A DNA stretch of 64,000 nucleotides, from assembly GCF_000801105.2 (NCBI RefSeq), contig NC_079515.1, forward strand, positions 20,731,407-20,795,406, given 5' to 3'. The notes below the pieces were generated by a model. It was not told the origin of the DNA. It saw only the letters and a list, made by a program, of their open reading frames with translations, and searched no databases. Positions 56,357 to 64,000 of the stretch are shown piece after piece (within the stretch, counting starts at the first letter, position 1; each line of letters begins with the position of its first letter). Position numbers and translations under genes: made by a program. This DNA comes from Raphanus sativus (lineage: Eukaryota; Streptophyta; Magnoliopsida; Brassicales; Brassicaceae).

Positions 56357-58120
56357 ATGAACTTGAGAAGTAGAGGGACTACAAACCTCACTCCTCTAGT
56401 ACCAGACATCCGGGCTTTGGAAAGAGAGAATACAAGAAGAAGGAGAGAAGAGGAGCAACAGGCTCATTTCAACAGATTGGGTTTTGATATGGCTCACCAT
56501 CAGAACCAGAATCGAGATGGAGAGATCCCTTTGGGAGCTGCCCAAGAGGGAAATGGTCAAGGAGCTGCCAACCTTCGACCACAACACCCACAGCGCCAAG
56601 CTCGCGCCATTGGAACCTATGATCGCCCTCACATTCATGGTCATAGGTTGGGAATCAGAGCACCACCTGTGGAGAACAACAACTTCGAGATCAAGTCAGG
56701 GCTACTCAACACCATTGAGCACAACAAGTTTCATGGCCTGGCAGCTGAAGATCCTATTGATCACTTGTACAAGTTTGATCAGTATTGTAGTTTGTCCAAG
56801 ACAAATGGTGTCTCTGAAGATGCATTCAAGCTGAAGTTGTTTCCCTTCTCTTTGGGAGACAAGGCACATCAATGGGAGAGATCTGTCCCAAGTGACACTA
56901 TCACCACTTGGGAGGGATGTAAGGAAGCCTTCTTGGAGAAATTCTTCTCTACTTCAAGGACAGCTAAGATAAGGAATGAGATCTCTGGTTTCCAGCAGAA
57001 GAATCTAGAGAGCTTCAATGAGGCATGGGAGAGATTCAAGGACTACCAAGCTCAATGTCCTCATCATGGTTTCAGCAAGGAGAGCTTGCTTATCACTTTC
57101 TATAGAGGAGTTCTCCCATCTTGCAGAAACAGGCTTGACACTGCTAGTAATGGTTTCTTCTTGGGCAGAACTGTGGAGGATGCAGAGGAGCTGGTGGAGA
57201 ACATGGCACAGAGTGACTCAGTCTACAATGAGGAGTATGATAGAGCCAACAGAGGGGATGACCAGCAGACAAGGAGAGATATCAAGTCTTTGCAAGACAA
57301 GTTGGACTTGGTTCTTTCAAACCAATCCAAGAAGGAGCAGGTTAGCTTTGTTGGTGATCCTAGTCAAGAGGTTCCTCCTAAGGTGAATGAAGTTGATGGT
57401 TTGGAAGGGCAAGAAGAGCTTTGCTTCATCAACAACAATGGTACATGGTACACAAAGGAGCCCAACTTTCAGTACAACAACTACCAGCAAAGACCTTATT
57501 CCAACAACCAACAAGGTGGTTACCAGCCTCGGAACAACAACAAGGAAGCCATCAACCTCAGCAAAACCCTCCTCCTGGTTTCTCCAACAAAGTAAACCAG
57601 TCTACTCAAGCCCAAGGAAGTTCTTCTCAACCTAAGGCTCAAGACACAAGTGTGGAATCAATGTTCAAGCAACTACTTGAAGCTCAATCAAGAAATGAGA
57701 AGCAAATTGGTTATGAGTTGAAGAACATCCACTCAAAGATTGATGGGAGCTACAATGAGCTCAACAACAAGTTCAGAGCTTTGGAGAATCAGTTTGCCTC
57801 TATGAGTTCCAACTCCAATCGCCAACAAGGAACTCTTCCCGGAAAGCCTGAGCAAAACCCAAAGGAGACAATGAAAGCAATCACTCTAAGGAGTGGCAAA
57901 GAGTTGCCTTCAAGAGTTCTCACCAAGGATGATGAGAAACAAGGTAGGGAGGTGGCCATCAACATAGATGATGATGTGGTGATTGTAGATGAGAAGACCA
58001 ATGATGAGATCTTGGAGAAGATAGTAGAAGCTAAGGGTAAAGGGAAGATTGGAGAAGAGAAGAAAACAGTGAAACACGGTGAAGTTGCTACTCCATCAAA
58101 AGAATCTTCTTTATCCCTCC
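56357..58120 (+). pseudogene. Athila gag, frameshifted
   Basis: ATG at 56357 (MNLRSRGTTNLTPLVPD). Gag core: FEIKSGLLNTIEHNKFHGL, DPIDHLYKFDQYC, FPFSLGDKAHQWE and LITFYRGVLP. A glutamine/asparagine-rich part leads to a one-base shift near 57540, where the reading moves to the frame of PQQNPPPGFSNK and VESMFKQLLEAQSRNEKQ. It then runs through ITLRSGKELPSR to another shift near 58110. Gag forms the particle shell in the cytoplasm. Most of the protein is readable, so decay is recent or moderate. Confidence 0.85.
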
Positions 58121-61100
58121 TCCTTATGAACCCAAGCTCCCATTTCCTGGGAGATTCAAGAGGCAACTGTTGGAGAAGTACAAGGCACTCTTTGAGAAGC
58201 AAATGAGTGAGGTTCAGGTCACAATGCCTATCATTGATGCTTTCATGCTGGTTCCTCAATACAGCAAGTTCTTGAAAGATGCTGTAGCTGCAAAGAAGAA
58301 AGAAATGGAAGGCATGATGATACTTACTCATGAGTGTAGTGCAATCATCCAGAGATTGAACATTCCTAAGAAGCTAGAAGATCCAGGATGCTTCACACTC
58401 CCTTGTGCCATTGGTCCTATAGAGTTTGAGAAGTGTCTTTGCGATCTTGGGGCTAGTGTCAGTCTCATGCCTTTGTCAGTTGCGAAAAGACTTGGATTCG
58501 CTCAGTACAAGAAGTGCAGGCTTTCATTGGTATTGGCTGATCGATCAGTGAAGTTTCCAGTTGGTATCTTAGAAGATCTCCCAGTGATGGTTGGAAATTG
58601 TGAGATTCCTACAGACTTTGTGGTGCTTGAGATGGATGAGGAGGCTAGAGACCTTTGATCCTTGGTAGACCATTCTTAGCTACAGCAGGAGCTATAGTGA
58701 ATGTGAAAGAAGGAAAGATAGATCTCCATCTGGGTAAAGGGCATGTTCTCCACTTTGACATCAAGGAGATGATGAAGAAGCCAACCGTGCAAAACCAAGC
58801 CTTCTACATAGAGGAAATGGAAGCTCTAGCTGATGAGCTGCTTGAGGAGTTGGGACTAGAAGATTCTCTACAGCATGCTTTGACTATAGACAAAGAGGTT
58901 CAAGTAGTAGAGAACAAGGAGAGTGCAACCTATGGGAGAATGTTGGATTCGCGCAAGGGGTTTGTGGATAAGGAGCAGTATGAGAAGCTACCACAAGCAT
59001 CTTTAGCTTCTCAACAAGAGGACAGTCATCAAGATGACTGGAGTGAGCTCAAAGCCCCTAAGGTGGAGCTTAAACCCCTTCCCCATGGTGTAAGGTACGC
59101 TTTTCTTGGCCCTAATGAAACTTACCTGTCATTGTGAGTAGTGAACTTACTGAACTTGAGCTATCTGAACTTTTAAATGCACTTAAAAGATTTAGAAAAG
59201 CAATAGGGTATTCTCTTGATGACATCAAAGGGATATCACCTACTTTGTGCATGCATAGGATACATCTTGAGGATGAATCTATGACTTCTATAGAACATCA
59301 AAGAAGGTTGAATCCCAACTTGAAAGATGTTGTAAAGAAAGAGATTCTTAAACTCTTAGATGCTGGTGTGATCTACCCTATCTCAGATAGTAAGTGGGTA
59401 TCTCCTGTGCATGTAGTCCCAAAGAAAGGTGGTATCACTGTGGTCAAGAATGAGAAGGATGAATTGATACCAACTAGGACCATAACAGGTCATAGGATGT
59501 GTATTGATTACCGAAAACTTAATTCAGCCTCTAGAAAAGATCATTTTCCATTGCCATTCATTGATCAAATGCTTGAGAGGCTTGCAAATCATCCTTTTAT
59601 TGCTTTCTTGATGGGTATTCAGGGTTCTTCCAAATCCCCATACATCCCAATGATCAAGAGAAGACAACATTCACATGCCCCTATGGCACCTTCGCTTATC
59701 GAAGGATGCCATTTGGGTTATGTAATGCTCCAGCTACCTTTCAAAGGTGCATGATGTCTATCTTTTCTGACCTCATTGAGGATGTTGTGGAGGTGTTTAT
59801 GGACGACTTCTCTGTCTACGGATCCTCGTTTTCTGCTTGTTTGTCAAATTTGTGCAGGGTCCTACAGAGATGTGAAGACACCAACCTTGTGCTGAACTGG
59901 GAGAAGTACCACTTCATGGTTACGGAAGGGATTGTGCTTGGGCACAAGATTTCAGAAAGGGCATTGAGGTAGACAAAGCCAAGATTGAAGTGATGGTGAG
60001 GCTGCCTCCACCAAAGACAGTGAAAGACATGAAGCTTTCTTGGTCATGCCGGGTTCTACAGAAGATTCATCAAAGACTTCTCCATGATTGCAAGGCCATT
60101 GACCAAGCTGTTGTGCAAGGAAGCCACCTTTAGTTTTGAGGTTGAGTGTCTTGAAGCCTTTAAGAAGCTGAAGAATGAGCTTGTTAGTGCACCTATTGTC
60201 CAGCCACCAGATTGGAATCTCCCCTTTGAGATCATGTGTGATGCTAGTGACTATGCCGTTGGAGCAGTTTTGGGGCAGAAGAAGGACAAGAAGACACATG
60301 TGATCTACTATGCTAGCAGAACTCTTGATGATGCCCAGTGAAGTACTCTACAACAGAGAAGGAGTTGTTAGCTATTGTCTTTGCCTTTGAAAAGTTCAGG
60401 AGCTACCTTGTGGGGTCTAAAGTGATTGTTACACAGATCATGCAGCTTTGAGGCACCTCCTAGCCAAGAAAGATGCCAAGCCAAGACTGTTGAGGTGGAT
60501 TCTACTGCTTCAAGAGTTTGATCTTGAGATTAAAGACAGGCCTGGAGTTGAGAATGGTGTGGCTGATCACTTGTCTAGAATGAGAGTAGAGTGTGGTATC
60601 CCTATTGATGAAAGACTTCCAGAAGAACAGCTTATGGCTATTAGAGCAGTGGTTGCAGTTTGCGAGACTGGTAAGAAGATTGAAGAAGTCAAGGCAACAA
60701 ATGAGAAAAGAACCTGGGTATGCTGATTTTGCAAACTACCTTGTTACTGGGAAAGAGCCACTGAATCTGGAAGGCTATGCCAAGAAGAAGTTTTACAAGG
60801 AGTTGAAGAGGTATTATTGGGATGAGCCCTTTCTCTACATACTTTGCAAGGATCAGCTCTATAGAAGGGCAGTGGCTGAAGAAGAAATAGATGGGATCCT
60901 CACACACTGTCATGGATCATCATATGGAGGCCACTTTGCTACATTCAAGACAGTTGCTAAGGTGTTACAAGCTGGATTTTGGTGGCCACACATGTTCAAG
61001 GACACTCAAGACTTTGTTTCCAAGTGTGATTCTTGCCAAAGGAGAGGAAACATCTCTAGGAGAAGTGAAATGCCTCAGAACCCAATACTTGAGGTGGAAG

Positions 61101-62036
61101 TGTTTGATGTATGGGGAATAGACTTCATGAGCCCTTTCCCTTCCTCTTATGGCAACAAATACATCCTTGTAGCTGTTGACTATGTCTCTAAATGGGTTGA
61201 AGCAGTGGCAAGCCCTACAAATGATTCAAGAGTAGTAGTCAAAATGTTCAAAAGCATAATCTTCCCAAGGTTTGGAGTCCCTAGAGTGGTTATAAGTGAT
61301 GGAGGATCACATTTCATCAACAAGTTTTTGAAGGCCTCCTAAGGAAGAAGGGTGTTAAGCATAAGGTAGCCACACCATATCATCCTCAGACTAGTGGGCA
61401 AGTGGAGCTTTCCAACAGGGAAATCAAGAGCATACTGGAGAAGATAGGGTACTAAGAGGAAAGACTGGTCAGACAAGCTTGATGATGCACTTTGGGCTTA
61501 TAGGACAGCATAACAAAACTCCCTTAGGCACCACACCTTTCAACCTTGTCTATGGAAAAGCTTGCCATCTACCAGTTGAGCTTGAGTATAAGGCAATGTG
61601 GGCTGTGAAACTGTTGAACTTTGACATCAAGAGTGCCAAGGAGAAGAGAATGTTTCAGCTACATGAGCTTGATGAGATAAGAATGGATGCTTTTGAGAGC
61701 TCAAGGATCTACAAAGAAAAGACCAAAGCTTTTCATGACAAGGGCATTTTGAAGAGAGAGTTCAAGGTTGGAGATCAGGTTCTCCTCTACAACTCTAGGC
61801 TGAAATTGTTTCCCGGGAAGCTCAAGTCAAGATGGTCCGGACCTTTCAAAATCAAGGAAGTGAGACCATATGGGGCAATTGTGCTATGGAATAAGAATGG
61901 AGGGAGTTCACAGTCAATGGACAAAGAGTCAAGTTATACATGGCTACTACAACAGAGGAAGATGGGATTTCAGTTCCACTTTCTGATCCCACCCCAACCT
62001 AGTCCTAAAGGAAGCAAAGTCAAGCTAGAGACTTAA
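58100..62036 (+). pseudogene. Athila pol: protease, RT, RNase H, integrase, multiple frameshifts
   Basis: Protease has LCDLGASVSLMPLS (DLGAS for the usual D(S/T)GA) and LILGRPFLATAGA. RT has MCIDYRKLNSASRKDHFPLP, MPFGLCNAPATFQ and the catalytic FMDDFSVYG. RNase H: IMCDASDYAVGAVLGQ. Integrase has an H2C2 finger ([15 protein letters not shown]...CDSCQRRGN) and DDE traces ([31 protein letters not shown]). The C-terminus is [26 protein letters not shown]. Shifts lie near 58654, 59128, 59600, 59965, 60040, 60340, 60435, 60720, 61340 and 61905, with an in-frame stop near 61453. Motif order is protease-RT-RNase H-integrase, as in gypsy elements. No env-like ORF is seen before the gap. Confidence 0.88.
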
Positions 62037-62217
62037 AACAAGCTCACTTGGGAGGAAGTCCCATGTCATCCTTGTACATATCCTTTAGGATTTTCTTTTT
62101 TCTAACCCTTTGATAGTGGAGTCAGTGTGATTTGCTGAGCACATTCCGAGTGTTTGGAAAAGAAAAAAAAAAGGAGAAGGCGAGATTGGGGCCGCACAGC
62201 GGGGTCGACACAGCGGG

Positions 62218-62317
62218 NNNNNNNNNNNNNNNNNNNNNNNNNNNNNNNNNNNNNNNNNNNNNNNNNNNNNNNNNNNNNNNNNNNNNNNNNNNNNNNNNNN
62301 NNNNNNNNNNNNNNNNN
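62218..62317. other. Assembly gap (100 N)
   Basis: Exactly 100 N, the usual placeholder for a gap of unknown size. It is flanked on the left by A-rich and GCGGGGTCGACACAGCGGG sequence and on the right by a T run. Confidence 0.98.
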
Positions 62318-64000
62318 TTTTTTTTAATTCTGTTCTTAAAATTCATGTTCATCGAAGTGTTTGAACACACAGTGGCATTAGGCTCACATATATAAAAATA
62401 TCAGGATTATAATTTCCCTCTTTGGGAGATGGTCTCAAATCCAGTTGTTGATTATTATTTTTCTTCTTTTTTCGTTTTCAGGCGACACTTATGCCAACAA
62501 CCGTGAACCATCCCAGCGTCTTCTTGGCGAGCAGCTCGATCCTCCGTGATTGCTAAGCAACAGCAAAACGGAAACCTCTCGGGAGAGGCTACTACTACCA
62601 CCTTGGTACCTTCTACCTCCAACTCTAATCTGGATTGAGTCAAAACCGAGCCTGTGAGACAGATTCATCTCAGCGATTGGTTCCTGATCAGAACGTGTGT
62701 CCTAACGAGAACAGTCTATCAGGCAAGAGAAAAGAACTCGAGAAAGAGGTGAGACACAAGTTATTGTTTGTTAACACTTGATAAAGCCAGTGATTGATGA
62801 ATCCTTGACACATATCCGTGGTATTATTTATAGGTTAATAAATCTCAACAAAGAAGAAGATTTGTGAAACGGATCAAGAAGAAAAGGTGGTGGAGAAGAT
62901 GACGTCATCTCTGACTTTGGAAGCTGTGGAGGATGAATGGTTGGTTTCGAACTCTTACATTTGAGAAAGTTGCTGTAACTAAGAAGTATATCAATATGAC
63001 CATTACAACCATTCATCCTCCATGAGACACAAACGCATGAGACACATCCAACAGCCTAAAGAAAAGTCACTTATTCATATAACCTGTTTGTTGATATTCC
63101 TAAGAGAATAGTAAAGTGATGTTTTGCATAGTTTCACGAACATTTGTTTTCTTAATGGTGTTATTTTAGGAGTTGAAATATTTTTTTTCTAATAATGAGT
63201 TGTGAGTTGTCAACTGAATTTCCTTTTCTTCCTTTCCGAGTTACAATTGTTTAGTGCTAGAACAAAAGATAGCATTTTTAGATGTATCAGAGAAAGAATA
63301 ACTCGAATTGCCTGAGGATTTGCAGAGAAAAGATACAGAGTATAAGTATTATATGTTGATGAGGAAGCTGTTAAGAAGGATAAGACTCAGGGCATAAAGG
63401 AAAACATGTGGTATGATTTTGTTTTGAATTCATTCACCTTTTCTGTTTGTTTGTGGTTTTAGTGATTTGTCAATATCACAAAATGGGTCAAGGTTGCAGA
63501 GAAATGGCATGTTAAACCTGCAAACTATTTCCATGATCATGACAAAGTTCTTATATATATTACAAATAAAGTAGGTATTGTTTCCCGATGCTAAATGATC
63601 AGTGAACTCTCTCTTATAGATTGTTGGGTGTGTTTTTTTTTTGAGGTTTCTCTACTTTCAAGAATACATGCTTAGGAGTTAGGAGATGTGTGCTGATTTA
63701 AAAGGAGCCATGAAACATGACGTTACCGTGGATTTATAACATGAGATAGCCTTAAAGTGGAAAACTTCAGAAAATGAAAAGGTACATCGAATATCGATGC
63801 ATCTTTCGGTCTTTGATTCTGATGAAATTCTTATGAAAAATATTTCTAAATATAGCTTATATCTTTTAAATTTAGCTCTATACATTAAGCCTCTGCAGCA
63901 TTAGTGTAAACTTCTTCATTGATGGTCTAGGCAAAGCCAATTATGAAGATATCAGAAGATGATTGTGATTACGAAAATGTAATTAGATGAAGTCATTTTT
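62318..64000. other. Unassigned region, perhaps a decayed gene
   Basis: 62470-62760 is GC-richer and reads in shifting plus frames as NNREPSQRLLGEQL, then VIAKQQQNGNLSGEATT, then VKTEPVRQIHLSDW, after a TTTTCAG that could be an acceptor. A later stretch near 63320 reads DLQRKDTEYKYYMLMRKLL. The pieces look like exons of a decayed gene, but stops intervene and I do not recognise the product. No LTR or MULE terminus is seen. Confidence 0.35.

Larger units (their letters stand above)
54800..62217 (+). mobile_element. Athila-type Ty3/gypsy element, 3' end lost in assembly gap
   Basis: 5' LTR, PBS, gag, protease, RT, RNase H and integrase in plus orientation, ending at the gap without a 3' LTR. 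It inserted into the N-terminal part of the MULE transposase gene. After the gap neither the 3' LTR nor the rest of the MULE is seen, so the gap hides more than an LTR or joins distant sequence. Confidence 0.85.

Noticed and set aside
56396..57635. Several open frames on the minus strand and in other frames over the Athila gag
   Set aside because: They are out-of-frame readings of gag, whose own frame carries the family motifs.

Overview
This is plant nuclear DNA, almost certainly Brassicaceae and probably Brassica or a close relative such as Raphanus. The genes have introns with GT/AG borders. The host genes belong to families expanded in that family: an At4g04775-like GRF zinc-finger protein and a DUF223-type RPA1-like protein. 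The transposon mix also fits: Athila, chromovirus, DUF1985-carrying MULEs, and Helitrons with short AT-rich ends. Identifications come from reading motifs by eye, without database searches. The window ends inside a repeat-rich stretch with one 100-N assembly gap (62218-62317).

Gene islands. The left end holds a divergent pair: a partial GRF zinc-finger gene on the minus strand (1-528) and an intact nine-exon RPA 70-kDa-like single-strand DNA-binding protein gene on the plus strand (1639-4692). The only other gene that looks intact is a single-exon 423-codon gene at 35052-36323 (minus). It encodes an unrecognised protein with a 22-residue tandem repeat and about four C-terminal membrane segments.

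Transposon layout. 5384-8072 is a 5'-truncated Ty3/gypsy chromovirus, whose LTR abuts an inverted fragment of an RPA-like gene. 8071-13965 is a hAT (RICESLEEPER-like) pseudogene between two copies of a Brassicaceae repeat, called repeat A here. 16432-23572 holds a short L1 insertion, a LINE RNase H relic, an ascorbate peroxidase fragment, a solo LTR and a decayed CACTA (En/Spm) transposase. 24101-28005 has two Helitrons of one family, the second carrying a nested Helitron. 28362-34400 has a LINE tail, a hAT MITE with tRNA-like boxes, and Helitrons carrying a cation/H+ exchanger fragment. 37969-43802 is a complete Copia-type LTR element with indistinguishable LTRs and a decayed gag-pol. 43926-44871 is another Helitron. 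45087-49355 is a third repeat A copy split by a 2.7-kb MULE that carries a captured two-exon ORF and a TGTACAC repeat field. 49358-54799 is a MULE with a broken DUF1985 gene and a broken MudrA transposase, interrupted by an Athila element (54800 to the gap). 62318-64000 has no gene I can name.

Nearly every transposon protein here is broken by stops or frameshifts, so the region is a mosaic of nested, mostly dead elements around a few host genes. The clearest structural results come from exact target-site duplications or paralogous empty sites: the Copia element, the nested Helitron, the MULE in repeat A, the hAT MITE, the L1 insertion and the solo LTR.
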